The notes under the pieces: model-generated
What the model saw: the letters and a program-made list of their open reading frames with translations, nothing else
The model's database searches: none
What the model was told of the DNA's origin: nothing
Shown: positions 18,330 to 26,154 of the stretch, piece after piece
How positions within the stretch are numbered: the first letter of the stretch is position 1
Layout: each line of letters begins with the position of its first letter
Made by a program: the position numbers and the translations under genes
Source: Mycolicibacterium komanii
GTDB taxonomy: Bacteria; Actinomycetota; Actinomycetes; Mycobacteriales; Mycobacteriaceae
Assembly: GCF_001050035.1 (NCBI RefSeq)
Contig: NZ_CVTA01000015.1
Span: 8,601 to 72,600, forward strand
Length of the DNA stretch: 64,000 bases
Direction of reading: 5' to 3'

Positions 18330-18459
18330 ATGTAGAAATCGCCCCTTAAGCGTTGACGGTTTGGGTCGGCGCTGGGGTGCACCTGTCCAGTTGGCTACCC
18401 GGTGTGCGGGGGCGGCCGAACGCCTCAGGAGTGTGAGATGGATCGCACTCGGCGTGTCG

Positions 18460-18939
18460 TCAGCGCGGCTGCAGGATGACCACCGGGATGTCCCGGTCGG
18501 CCCACGCCTGATAGGTGTCGAAGTCGGCGTACGCCTCGACGAGCTTCGGCCACAGCCGGGCCTTCTGCTCGGGTGTCGCGGTCACCGCGCGCACCGCGCG
18601 GCGCTCCGAGCCGATCTCGATGTGGGCGTCCGGGTTCGCGACCAGGTTGCGGTACCACTGCGGATCGGTGTCGCTGCCGCCCTTCGAGGCCACCACGATG
18701 ACGTCGTCGCCGTCGTTGATGAACACCAGGGGCGACACCAGCCGACGGCCGGACTTACGGCCGGTGTGCTCGAGCAGCAGCGTCGGCACCGGCTTCTTGA
18801 ACCCCGCGCCCACCCGCCAGTTCGCGCCGATCTTGCCGCCGGTGCGGCGGTACACCCACACGTGCGCCTTGCCGGCGTACTTCATGACCCGGTCGACGAC
18901 GGGCGAGTTCAGCTGCTTGGGCTTGTTGTTCGGATCCAT
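18460..18939 (-). CDS. Deazaflavin (F420)-dependent nitroreductase family protein
   Basis: A 159-residue split-beta-barrel protein of the Ddn/FQR family, which uses reduced F420 to reduce quinones or nitro compounds. Typical motifs are AHVWVYRRTGGKIGANWRVG, then LLLEHTGRKSGRRLVSPLVF (the F420-binding TxGRKSG stretch), and DPQWYRNLVANPDAHIEIG. It is next to a PPOX-type F420 protein (4-base gap), with which it is probably co-transcribed. The physiological substrate is unknown. F420 use is inferred from the family, and members are common in mycobacteria. Confidence 0.86.
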   Translation of the reverse strand: MDPNNKPKQLNSPVVDRVMKYAGKAHVWVYRRTGGKIGANWRVGAGFKKPVPTLLLEHTGRKSGRRLVSPLVFINDGDDVIVVASKGGSDTDPQWYRNLVANPDAHIEIGSERRAVRAVTATPEQKARLWPKLVEAYADFDTYQAWADRDIPVVILQPR

Positions 18940-18943
18940 GCGA

Positions 18944-19444
18944 TCAACCTAGGTATTGGGCCGTGCTGCCGCCCAGCGGCATCGCCGGCATGCCGAGCTT
19001 GCGGTGGTCCCAACTGCGCGTGCGCAACGGCACCACCCGCACGCAGATGCGGTTGTTCATCATCTGGTCGACGAACGGCCGCATCTCGTCGGAGTACGGT
19101 CCCGTGTAGCGCTCCCACACGCTGATACCAACGCGCAGAACGGTTTCCGGGTCGTCGACGATCTCGGCTCTGCCGTCGATCGAGACGCCGCGCAGCGTGT
19201 CGTAGGTGTCGCCGTCCTCGATCATCACGGTGACCGTCGGATTGCGGCGCAGGTTGACCGCCTTCTGCGACTTGGCTTTCGTCTCGAACCAGATCTCGCC
19301 GTCGAGCACGGCGTACCACATCGCGACCAGGTGCGGCCGCCCGTCGGGTAGCACGGTCGCCATCGTGGCGGTGCGGCTGCGTTCGATGAATTCGGCGACC
19401 TCGTCGTCGGACATGACGATCTTCGCGCGTTCGTTCTTGCCCAC
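18944..19444 (-). CDS. PPOX-class F420-dependent oxidoreductase (pyridoxamine 5'-phosphate oxidase-like)
   Basis: A 166-residue flavin/deazaflavin split-barrel protein. RSRTATMATVLPDGRPHLVA is the classical PNPOx-like N-terminal motif, and VNLRRNPTVTVMIEDGDTYD with GVSIDGRAEIVDD follows. Members of this group are F420-dependent reductases or biliverdin reductase-like enzymes in actinobacteria. The gene stands between the molybdopterin oxidoreductase (12-base gap) and the F420 nitroreductase-like gene, giving a probable three-gene redox operon. The substrate is unknown. Confidence 0.82.
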   Translation of the reverse strand: MGKNERAKIVMSDDEVAEFIERSRTATMATVLPDGRPHLVAMWYAVLDGEIWFETKAKSQKAVNLRRNPTVTVMIEDGDTYDTLRGVSIDGRAEIVDDPETVLRVGISVWERYTGPYSDEMRPFVDQMMNNRICVRVVPLRTRSWDHRKLGMPAMPLGGSTAQYLG

Positions 19445-19456
19445 GGTCCGATCTTG

Positions 19457-21709
19457 TCAGGTCGCCGCGGCGACGACGGTCACCGGGATGCCGTTGAGCG
19501 CCCCGTTGCCGGACGGTTCGTCGACGAACGTCGGCGGCGACAGAATGTTGGTGTTCACCCCGGGCGCCTGGTTGGCGACGGACATCCGCGTGCCGGGCTT
19601 GCCGTGGCCCCAGCCGTGCGGCATCGAGACGACGCCGGGTTTGATCGCGTCCGTGACCTCGACCGGCACCTCGATCCGCCCTCCAGCCGAGCTCACGCAC
19701 ACGAGGTCGCCGGTCGCGACACCACGCTTGACCGCGTCGTCGGTGTGCATCAGCAGCGTGCACCGGTCACGGCCCTTCATCAGCGGTGCGACGTTGTGCA
19801 GCCAGGAGTTGTTGGAGCGCAGGTGCCGTCGGCTGACCAACACCAACTCGTCGGGCGCGCGGTCCAGGCGCGCAGCGAGCCTGGGCAGGTCGTCGAGCAG
19901 GTATTGCGGCGCCAGTCGAATCTTCTTGTCGGCAGTGCCGAGCACCTCGGGGATCCGCGGCACCATAGGCCCGAAGTTGATGCCGTTGGGCTGCGCCTTG
20001 AGCTTCTCGAGCGTCAGCCCGTCGGGGTTCTCTCCGTAACGGTCACCGAACGGTCCGGTGCGCAGCGTCAGGTCGAGGATGCGTTCGGGACCGCCGTGCG
20101 TGTAGTGCTTGCGGATCTCGGCGCCGTCGAGCCCCTGGGTGAACGCCATGTAATCGAAGAATCCGTCGTCGATCGCCGCGACGTCGACATCCTCGGCCGG
20201 CGTGCCCGTGCACAGGCCGGTGAGCCGGATGAGGATCTCCCACTCCTGCGGCCTGTCCGGATCGTCGGGCTCGAAGACCGGCGCCGAGTAGTTCGCGATG
20301 CTGTTGATCGCGAAGTTGAGGATCAGGTCGTCGTGGTGGGGCTGTTCGAGTGGTGACGGCGCGGGCAGGATCACGTCGGCGTGCCGAGTGGTCTCGTTGA
20401 TCCACATGTCGACCGCGATCATCGCGTCGAGCATCGGCAGCGCCTCGTCGAGCGTGTGGCCGGCGGGCGTCGACAGCACCGGGTTGCCCGCCACGGTGAT
20501 CAGCGCCTTGATCTGCCCCTCCCCCGGCGTCGCGATCTCCTCGGCCAGGCACGACACCGGTACCTGCCCCAGCACCTCTTTGGCGCCGCGCACCCGGGTG
20601 CGGAAGCGGCCGAATTCCGGGGCGCCGTCCTCGAGTCCGGGAATCGGTTGCACGGTCACCGACCACGCGGCCGGCCGCGGGAACATCGCCCCGCCGGGAG
20701 TGTCGAAGTGCCCGGTGAGGATGTTCACGACGTCGACGAGCCAGCTGGCCAGGCTGCCGAACTCCTGATTGCACAGCCCGATTCGGCCGTACACGACCGC
20801 GCGTTCGGTGCCGGCCAGCTCGCGTGCCAATCCCCGGATGCGTTCGGCGTCGATCCCGGTCACCGCGGCGACGCGTTCCGGCGGCCAGTCCGCGGCCACC
20901 TCCCGCATCCGCACCAGCCCGTCGACGTGCGGTGCCAACCGCCCGAGCGACACCAGGTCCTCGGCGAACAGCGTGTGCGCGATCGCCAACAGCAGCGCGG
21001 CGTCCGTGCCCGGGGTGATGGGCAGCCACTCGTCGGCCCTGCCCGCGGTCGCGGTGCGGACGGGGTCGATCACGATCACCCTGCCGCGCTTGCGGATCGA
21101 GTCGATGAGGCCCATCACGTCCGGCGCGGCCAGCAGCGAGCCCTGCGAGGCTGCGGGGTTGGCGCCCATGATCATCAGCAGGTCGGTGCGTTCGATGTCG
21201 GGCACGGGGAACGACCACCAGCCGCCGTACATCAGGTGCGACGACAGGTTCTTCGGCCACTGGTCGACGGTGCCGGGCGAGTAGCTCAGCGGGATGCCGG
21301 ACATCCCGAGCAGCACACCGGTGTAGCGGCCTAGCGAAAACGAGTGCGCGAGTGGGTTTCCCGTGTAACAGGTGACCGCGCCGATGCCATGTTTGTCGAT
21401 CACCGGGGCGAGCAGCTCGGTGCACCGCCGGAACGCGGCGTCCCAACTCACTTCCTGCCACTGCCCGTCGACCTTGATCAGTGGGCGGCGGATCCGGTCG
21501 GGGTCCTCGTGCACCGCGCCGAGCGTCGCACCCTTCGGGCAGATGTGCCCGCGGCTCCAGGTGTCGTCGGGATTGCCGCGGATGCCGGCGACACGGCCGC
21601 CCTCGACGTGAATCTCCAGCCCGCACATGGCCTCACACAGCGGGCACGTGTACAGGTGCCGGCCGTCGCGTCCCGGTGCGGCGATCGGCGTCGTGAGATC
21701 TGCGGTCAC
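19457..21709 (-). CDS. Molybdopterin-dependent oxidoreductase with [4Fe-4S] site
   Basis: A 750-residue member of the DMSO-reductase/formate-dehydrogenase superfamily. The N terminus binds one [4Fe-4S] cluster through C22-X2-C25-X3-C29 and C57 (YTCPLCEAMC and HICPKG). Molybdopterin-guanine dinucleotide-binding domains follow (for example LLMIMGANPAASQGS and VIDPVRTATAGRADEWLPI). The C-terminal LVSRRHLRSNNSWLHNV and MPHGWGHGKPGT segments are typical of the last domain. There is no Tat signal, so it is cytosolic. The GTG at 21709 was chosen because GGAGGAG lies about 8 bases upstream; the frame is open further 5' through the control region. The substrate is unknown. It is divergent from a tetR gene that may regulate it. 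Confidence 0.87.
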   Translation of the reverse strand: MTADLTTPIAAPGRDGRHLYTCPLCEAMCGLEIHVEGGRVAGIRGNPDDTWSRGHICPKGATLGAVHEDPDRIRRPLIKVDGQWQEVSWDAAFRRCTELLAPVIDKHGIGAVTCYTGNPLAHSFSLGRYTGVLLGMSGIPLSYSPGTVDQWPKNLSSHLMYGGWWSFPVPDIERTDLLMIMGANPAASQGSLLAAPDVMGLIDSIRKRGRVIVIDPVRTATAGRADEWLPITPGTDAALLLAIAHTLFAEDLVSLGRLAPHVDGLVRMREVAADWPPERVAAVTGIDAERIRGLARELAGTERAVVYGRIGLCNQEFGSLASWLVDVVNILTGHFDTPGGAMFPRPAAWSVTVQPIPGLEDGAPEFGRFRTRVRGAKEVLGQVPVSCLAEEIATPGEGQIKALITVAGNPVLSTPAGHTLDEALPMLDAMIAVDMWINETTRHADVILPAPSPLEQPHHDDLILNFAINSIANYSAPVFEPDDPDRPQEWEILIRLTGLCTGTPAEDVDVAAIDDGFFDYMAFTQGLDGAEIRKHYTHGGPERILDLTLRTGPFGDRYGENPDGLTLEKLKAQPNGINFGPMVPRIPEVLGTADKKIRLAPQYLLDDLPRLAARLDRAPDELVLVSRRHLRSNNSWLHNVAPLMKGRDRCTLLMHTDDAVKRGVATGDLVCVSSAGGRIEVPVEVTDAIKPGVVSMPHGWGHGKPGTRMSVANQAPGVNTNILSPPTFVDEPSGNGALNGIPVTVVAAAT

Positions 21710-21731
21710 CGCGGCCCTCCTCCATCCACCG

Positions 21732-21788
21732 CGAACGTGGGTTACCCGCACGATTTCTTCGTCGAAGCGTGCGGGTAACCCACGTTCG
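21732..21788. repeat. Perfect 21-bp inverted repeat (57-base hairpin)
   Basis: The arm at 21732-21752 (begins CGAACGTGGG, ends CCCGCACG) is exactly complementary to 21768-21788, with a 15-base loop at 21753-21767. It lies between the molybdopterin oxidoreductase start and the tetR gene. Each arm has an internal near-palindrome around GGGTTACCC. It may be an operator, a cruciform element or a member of a dispersed mycobacterial repeat family; which of these cannot be decided here. Confidence 0.85.
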
Positions 21789-21797
21789 GCAGTCGAA

Positions 21798-21822
21798 TTG
21801 TCGTGACATACTGTAACGACAA
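21798..21822. promoter_or_regulatory. Candidate TetR operator (25-bp dyad)
   Basis: TTGTCGT (21798-21804) and ACGACAA (21816-21822) are perfect inverted arms 11 bases apart, and the inner ACA (21806-21808) and TGT (21812-21814) continue the symmetry around TAC. This length and symmetry are typical of TetR-family operators. It lies 20 bases before the tetR ATG, so autoregulation and control of the divergent oxidoreductase operon are likely. Confidence 0.65.
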
Positions 21823-21842
21823 CGTGCGGCGGAGGGACGGAA

Positions 21843-22445
21843 ATGGCCGACACCGTTGCGCCGCGGCGCCGGCGCCAGGGTTCACGCCGCGACCCGTCCA
21901 TCGACACCGGCGTGCTGGCCGCGACGCGTCGGCTGCTCACCGAACGCGGCTACGCGAACACCACCATCGACCTGATCGCGACGACGGCGAACGTCAGCAG
22001 GCCTGCCGTCTACCGACGCTGGCGGTCCAAGGCGCACCTCGTCCACGAGGCGCTGTTTCCCGATCTCGGCCCGGAGCGGCCCGTCGACGATTTCGCCGAA
22101 GAGATCACCCGACTGTGTCGCGGGGCGCTCGCCATGTACGCCGATCCCGCAGTGCGCGAAGCGATTCCGGGTCTACTCAGCGACCTGCGCTCGGACCGCG
22201 GAATGCGCCGGGTGCTCAGCGATCGCCTGGAGGCGACGGCGCGCAGCCAGCTCGGTGAGCGGGTGGCCGCCGCGGTCGCCGACGGTGTCGCCCGGTCCGG
22301 CATCACCGCCGACACGATCATGGACGTCATCGCCGGCGGTGCCTGGTACGCCGTCTGCGTGCGCCGCGTCAAGGACGTCGACGCGGCTGCCGTGGAACTG
22401 GCGGCGCTGGTGCTCGGCGGTGTGCTGGTCAGCTCATCAGCATGA
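21843..22445 (+). CDS. TetR/AcrR family transcriptional regulator
   Basis: A 200-residue TetR-type repressor. The N-terminal HTH spans about residues 20-68: GVLAATRRLLTERGYANTTI, then ATTANVSRPAVYRRWRSKAH, with the typical recognition-helix motif (VSRPAVYRRW). The C-terminal helical domain would bind an inducer and dimerise. The ATG at 21843 has GGAGGG 7 bases upstream. It is divergent from the molybdopterin oxidoreductase operon, and the dyad at 21798-21822 sits between them. Its 3' end overlaps the convergent lipoprotein gene by 17 bases. The ligand is unknown. Confidence 0.9.
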   Translation: MADTVAPRRRRQGSRRDPSIDTGVLAATRRLLTERGYANTTIDLIATTANVSRPAVYRRWRSKAHLVHEALFPDLGPERPVDDFAEEITRLCRGALAMYADPAVREAIPGLLSDLRSDRGMRRVLSDRLEATARSQLGERVAAAVADGVARSGITADTIMDVIAGGAWYAVCVRRVKDVDAAAVELAALVLGGVLVSSSA

Positions 22446-23616
22446 TGTACTGCGCGGCCGTCATCTGTTGCGCCGCAAGCAGAGTCGGGGCGCTGGTCTC
22501 GATGGTGTAGCGGTCGGCGGTGGCCAGGCAGTAGAAGCTGCCCTCGTCCGTGCGCAGGCATCGGCTGTCCGGCATGTCCGGGACCGGGTTCGCCGGCTTG
22601 GCGGTCGCCGACACCTCGTCGGCGAACTCCTCGACCACGTCTTCGGCCCCCGCACCGTCGTCGGCCTCGTAGACCGTCGTGCCGCCCATCGCGACGAGGT
22701 CGACACCGGTGTCGGAGAAGAGCTTGTCGGATCGGACGGGATCGGACTGGAAGTGCAGCGCGCCACGCCGTTCGTAGGTGCCGCCCTTGGTGAAGGTCGG
22801 GTCGCGGCCGTCGAGCGGCAGGGTGCGGGCCAGCAGGCCGGTCGGATCGATCGAGATGTCGGCCAGCTCGTCGGGTGCGGTGGCGCGGAACTTGTCGATC
22901 TCGGAGGCCTGCATGTCGATGCTCTTGGTGACCAGCCGGGCGGCGGCGTCCACACCCGCGGTCGCCTGCGCCAGCTGCATCAGCACGTAGGGTCCGTGCG
23001 CGGTGAACGACCGCACCGCACCGAACTTTCCGATGTTGCGATCGGTTCCGGTGTGGCTGCTGGCGCGCGCCTCGGGATGGCCGGGGATGTCCATCTTCGG
23101 CGACGGCCCGTCGGGGCCCTGCGGCGCCGACACCGCTTCGCCCATGTCATCGGCAGCGGCCTTGGCGGCCCGATCATCGGCGAACCGCAGCACCGCGTTG
23201 AGCAGGATCTGCTTGTTCTTCTCGGTGCGCGTCGTGGCGAAACCGGTGACGAAGTCGTGCCTGGCGGCCGCGGCGGCGACGTTCATCGGTCCGATCGCGG
23301 CCAGCGCCTCGGCACGGGGCAGCACCATCGCGCCGAGGCCGAACCAGTCGTTGATCGCCGGGTCGACCTCCCATGGCCCGATGACGTGGTTGGCCAGTCG
23401 CTGCCCTTCGAGCACCACGCCGAGCATCGGGTCGCCGGCGACGCCCAACGGGTCGCGCGGTGCCGTCGGGAAGCGGCCCGGGTCCAGCTGGTCGAAGTCG
23501 AGCGCGGGACCCGATGGGCCGCCGGTGGCTCGCACGGCGGATCCCTCGACGGTCGATGTGCACGCCGTCGCGAGCAGGGCGACGACAGAGATGAGCGCAA
23601 GGATCGCGTTCCGCAT
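22429..23616 (-). CDS. Mycobacterial lipoprotein (DUF7373-like)
   Basis: A 395-residue secreted lipoprotein. The signal peptide MRNAILALISVVALLATAC ends in a lipobox with the modified cysteine at residue 19. The mature part has WEVDPAINDWFGLGAM and SRCLRTDEGSFYCLATADRYTI segments that recall a family of conserved mycobacterial lipoproteins, often listed as hypothetical (DUF7373). No catalytic motif is visible. Two C-terminal cysteines (SRCL and YCLA) may form a disulfide. The 3' end overlaps the convergent tetR gene. The function is unknown. Confidence 0.8.
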   Translation of the reverse strand: MRNAILALISVVALLATACTSTVEGSAVRATGGPSGPALDFDQLDPGRFPTAPRDPLGVAGDPMLGVVLEGQRLANHVIGPWEVDPAINDWFGLGAMVLPRAEALAAIGPMNVAAAAARHDFVTGFATTRTEKNKQILLNAVLRFADDRAAKAAADDMGEAVSAPQGPDGPSPKMDIPGHPEARASSHTGTDRNIGKFGAVRSFTAHGPYVLMQLAQATAGVDAAARLVTKSIDMQASEIDKFRATAPDELADISIDPTGLLARTLPLDGRDPTFTKGGTYERRGALHFQSDPVRSDKLFSDTGVDLVAMGGTTVYEADDGAGAEDVVEEFADEVSATAKPANPVPDMPDSRCLRTDEGSFYCLATADRYTIETSAPTLLAAQQMTAAQYIMLMS

Positions 23617-23690
23617 GACGGCAAAATTACCCGCGCCGCGACGGCGCAGGTTTCAGGCGTGCCGACGCCGCGGACGGACTTCATACAAAT

Positions 23691-23722
23691 GAGACGAGCC
23701 ACCGGATCCGGTGGCTCGTCTC
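23691..23722. terminator. Terminator palindrome downstream of tRNA-Leu
   Basis: A perfect 32-base palindrome: the half GAGACGAGCCACCGGA at 23691-23706 is complementary to 23707-23722 and centred on GGATCC. It lies directly 3' of the leftward tRNA-Leu gene, and about 75 bases upstream of the lipoprotein start. It is probably the tRNA transcript's terminator. Confidence 0.8.
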
Positions 23723-23731
23723 TATTGTTTG

Positions 23732-23814
23732 TGGGCGAAGGGGGACTTGAACCCCCACGTCCCGAAGGACACTGGCACCTGAAGCCAGCGCGTCTGCCAT
23801 TCCGCCACTCGCCC
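23732..23814 (-). tRNA. tRNA-Leu (anticodon CAG)
   Basis: Read on the minus strand, the sequence folds as a class II tRNA. The acceptor is GGGCGAG with TTCGCCC, the D-arm is GGCGGAATGGCAGACGCGC, and the anticodon stem CTGGC/GCCAG has loop TTCAGGT (anticodon CAG, decoding CUG). A long variable arm GTGTCCTTCGGGAC and the T-arm GGGGGTTCAAGTCCCCC follow. CCA is not encoded. The 83-base length is normal for tRNA-Leu. Confidence 0.96.
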
Positions 23815-24072
23815 CAACAACCGGGGGAGCCTATCACGCACGGCGCCCCGCTCCCCAACCGTACCGGCCGCCCCGCGCGACTCTCAGAACGGCGTTCGGC
23901 TGATCGTGATCCGGCGCGCTGAACTGCGGCGATCCGATTCTCAGAGTTCTGTTGGTCCCGCAGCGCGGCGCTTGGCCGATACCATGCACATGAGCACTGT
24001 GGCCAGGCGACACGCAGGCACGGCGGCCATGAGCAGCGCCGACGGACGACGACGAGTGAGGCGGACGGTGAG

Positions 24073-25557
24073 ATGGGTCTAGTCGACCGCATCGAGCGCA
24101 AGCTCGAGTCGACGGTCGGTGACGCCTTCGCCCGCGTGTTCGGCGGATCGATCGTCCCGCAAGAGGTCGAGGCGATGCTTCGCCGGGAGGCCGACACCGG
24201 CGCGCGCGAAGTGCTCGGCGGTCAAGTTTTGGCACCAAACGACTACGTCATTACCCTCAGTGTGCCTGACTATCAGAAGGTGAGCGCCGACCCAGACCTC
24301 ACGTCAGCGACTTTTGCCAAGCACTTGGAGGGATACATCCGTGAGCAGGGGTGGCAAACGTATGGTGATGTGGTCGTCAGGTTCGAACAATCACCCACCC
24401 TGCACACCGGACAGTTTCGCGCGCGTGGAGCGGTCAATCCCGACTCGACCACTGGCGAACCCGCCCCACCACCTCATGTACGTGCGTCCAGCGCAGAATC
24501 AGGAGAGCCACCGATGAGCGACAACCCGACCTACCGCGGCGGCCAGGGGCCGGGGAGGCCCGCCGACGAGTACTACGACCGTCCCCAAGACCGTCCCCAA
24601 GACCGTCCCCAGGACGATCGGTACGGCCGCCCGGATGACCGCGGCCAGTACCCCCCGCACGAGCAGGGCGGCTATCCGCCGCAGGGCGATCCGTACGCCC
24701 CGCGCCAGGGCGGCTACCCGGACCAGGGCGGCTACCCCGACCAGGGCGGCTACCCGGACCAGGGCGGATATCCGGACCAGGGCGGCTACCCCGATCAGGG
24801 TTATCCGCCGCCGTCCTACGAGCAGCGCCCCCCGGCCGGCTACGGCCCCCCGCCGCAGCAGGGTGGCTACCCCGACCAGGGTTACCGCCAGGCCCCGGGT
24901 GGCTACGGTCCCCCGCCGGGCGGTCAGCCCGGCTACGGCGGCGCGCCCGCGGGCGATTACGACTACGGCCGTCCCCCGGCTCCCGGCCGACACGAGGAGG
25001 GCGGCTACGGCCGTCCCGAGCCCCGGCCCGCCTATCCGGATCAGGGCGGCTACCCCGACCAGGGCGGCTACCCGGACCAGGGCGGCTACGGCGGCCAGTC
25101 CTACGGGCGACAGGACCAGGGTTACGGCGCCCAGCCGGACTACGGCCGGTACGGCGATGCGCCCGGCGGATACGCCGAACCGGGCTACGCGGAGCCCGCT
25201 GGCGGCGGCTACGACTACGGACAGCCCGCCGGGTACGGCGGTTACGGCCAAGGCGACTACGCAGCCGGCGGTGCGACCGTCACGCTGCAGCTCGACGACG
25301 GCAGCGGCCGGACCTACCAGCTGCGTGAGGGCACCAACGTCATCGGCCGCGGCCAGGACGCACAGTTCCGGCTCCCCGACACGGGGGTCTCGCGCCGCCA
25401 CCTGGAGATCCGTTGGGACGGTCAGGTCGCGCTGCTGTCCGATCTGAACTCCACCAACGGGACCACGGTGAACAACGCGCCGGTCCAGGAGTGGCAGCTC
25501 GCGGACGGCGACGTGATCCGGTTGGGCCACTCCGAGATCATCGTCCGCGTGCACTGA
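24073..25557 (+). CDS. fhaA: FHA domain protein FhaA
   Basis: A phosphothreonine-binding adaptor that in mycobacteria binds the PknB-phosphorylated MurJ pseudokinase domain and restrains peptidoglycan precursor export. The 494-residue protein has three parts. Residues 1 to about 118 are the DUF3662 domain (LVDRIERKLESTVGDAFARV). Residues about 150-395 are a low-complexity Gln/Gly/Tyr/Pro region with tandem QGGYPD units. The C-terminal FHA domain is at about 400-494 with VIGRGQDAQFRLPDTGVSRRH and NSTNGTTVNN. It is the first gene of the operon leading to pstP, rodA, pbpA, pknA and pknB. It matches Rv0020c in architecture and genomic place. Confidence 0.95.
   Translation: MGLVDRIERKLESTVGDAFARVFGGSIVPQEVEAMLRREADTGAREVLGGQVLAPNDYVITLSVPDYQKVSADPDLTSATFAKHLEGYIREQGWQTYGDVVVRFEQSPTLHTGQFRARGAVNPDSTTGEPAPPPHVRASSAESGEPPMSDNPTYRGGQGPGRPADEYYDRPQDRPQDRPQDDRYGRPDDRGQYPPHEQGGYPPQGDPYAPRQGGYPDQGGYPDQGGYPDQGGYPDQGGYPDQGYPPPSYEQRPPAGYGPPPQQGGYPDQGYRQAPGGYGPPPGGQPGYGGAPAGDYDYGRPPAPGRHEEGGYGRPEPRPAYPDQGGYPDQGGYPDQGGYGGQSYGRQDQGYGAQPDYGRYGDAPGGYAEPGYAEPAGGGYDYGQPAGYGGYGQGDYAAGGATVTLQLDDGSGRTYQLREGTNVIGRGQDAQFRLPDTGVSRRHLEIRWDGQVALLSDLNSTNGTTVNNAPVQEWQLADGDVIRLGHSEIIVRVH
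24580..24615 (+). repeat. Three tandem 12-base repeats inside fhaA
   Basis: The unit CGTCCCCAAGAC occurs at 24580-24591 and 24592-24603, and with one change (CAGGAC) at 24604-24615. It encodes RPQD three times in the disordered linker. It is in frame and likely to vary in copy number between strains. Confidence 0.9.
24706..24795 (+). repeat. Five tandem 18-base repeats inside fhaA
   Basis: Five consecutive 18-base units starting CAGGGCGG encode QGGYPD (24706-24723 through 24778-24795). A second block of two or three units is at 25042-25095. The units differ mostly at third codon positions, so the repeat is kept at protein level. It is an in-frame minisatellite in the linker between the two FhaA domains. 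Confidence 0.92.
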
Positions 25558-25686
25558 GCGTCGGCCGGGGGCGGAGAAGCTGGTCGCTTCCCCCTCATGT
25601 CGGTAACCGTCCAAGTATCGTGACGGTGCCGAGGCTGGCTGCGTTGCCGAGGCGACTGAACGGGATGGAGACGGAGAGGACGTCAG

Positions 25687-26154
25687 ATGCAGGGGTTGGT
25701 ACTGCAACTGACGCGCGTCGGATTCCTGTTGCTGCTATGGCTGTTCATCTGGTCGGTGCTGCGGATCCTGCGGACGGATCTCTACGCCCCGACCGGTTCG
25801 GTCATGGTCCGTCGCGGGCTGCCGTTGCGCGCCTCGCTGCTCCCCAGCCGAGCCCGACGTAATGTGCCACGACATCTGGTGGTCACGGAGGGCGCGCTCG
25901 CGGGAACCCGCATCACACTGGGCACTGCGCCGGTGTTGATCGGCCGGGCCGACGACTCGACCTTGGTGCTCACCGATGACTACGCCTCGACGCGCCACGC
26001 GCGGCTGTCGCCGCGAGGTTCGGAGTGGTACGTCGAAGACCTAGGATCGACCAACGGCACATACCTCGACAGGGCGAAGGTGACGACGGCGGTACGCGTT
26101 CCGATGGGCACGCCGGTTCGGATCGGCAAGACGGTAATCGAGCTGCGCCCGTGA
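25687..26154 (+). CDS. fhaB: FHA domain protein FhaB (FipA)
   Basis: A 155-residue membrane-associated FHA protein, reported to bind phosphorylated FtsZ and FtsQ partners under PknA control. One N-terminal membrane helix (about residues 9-27, VGFLLLLWLFIWSVLRIL) is followed by a linker and an FHA domain at about 65-155 with VLIGRADDSTLVLTDDYAST, then RHARLSP and DLGSTNGTYLD. The ATG has AGGACG about 6 bases upstream. The stop overlaps the GTG of pstP (GTGA). It corresponds to Rv0019c. Confidence 0.94.
   Translation: MQGLVLQLTRVGFLLLLWLFIWSVLRILRTDLYAPTGSVMVRRGLPLRASLLPSRARRNVPRHLVVTEGALAGTRITLGTAPVLIGRADDSTLVLTDDYASTRHARLSPRGSEWYVEDLGSTNGTYLDRAKVTTAVRVPMGTPVRIGKTVIELRP

Noticed and set aside
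22255..23922. 555-codon plus-strand frame across the lipoprotein gene and tRNA-Leu
   Set aside because: It crosses a tRNA gene and a terminator palindrome and is antisense to a lipoprotein with a clear signal peptide.
24706..25095. CRISPR-like array in fhaA
   Set aside because: The repeats are contiguous 18-base codon units without spacers, inside a coding frame.
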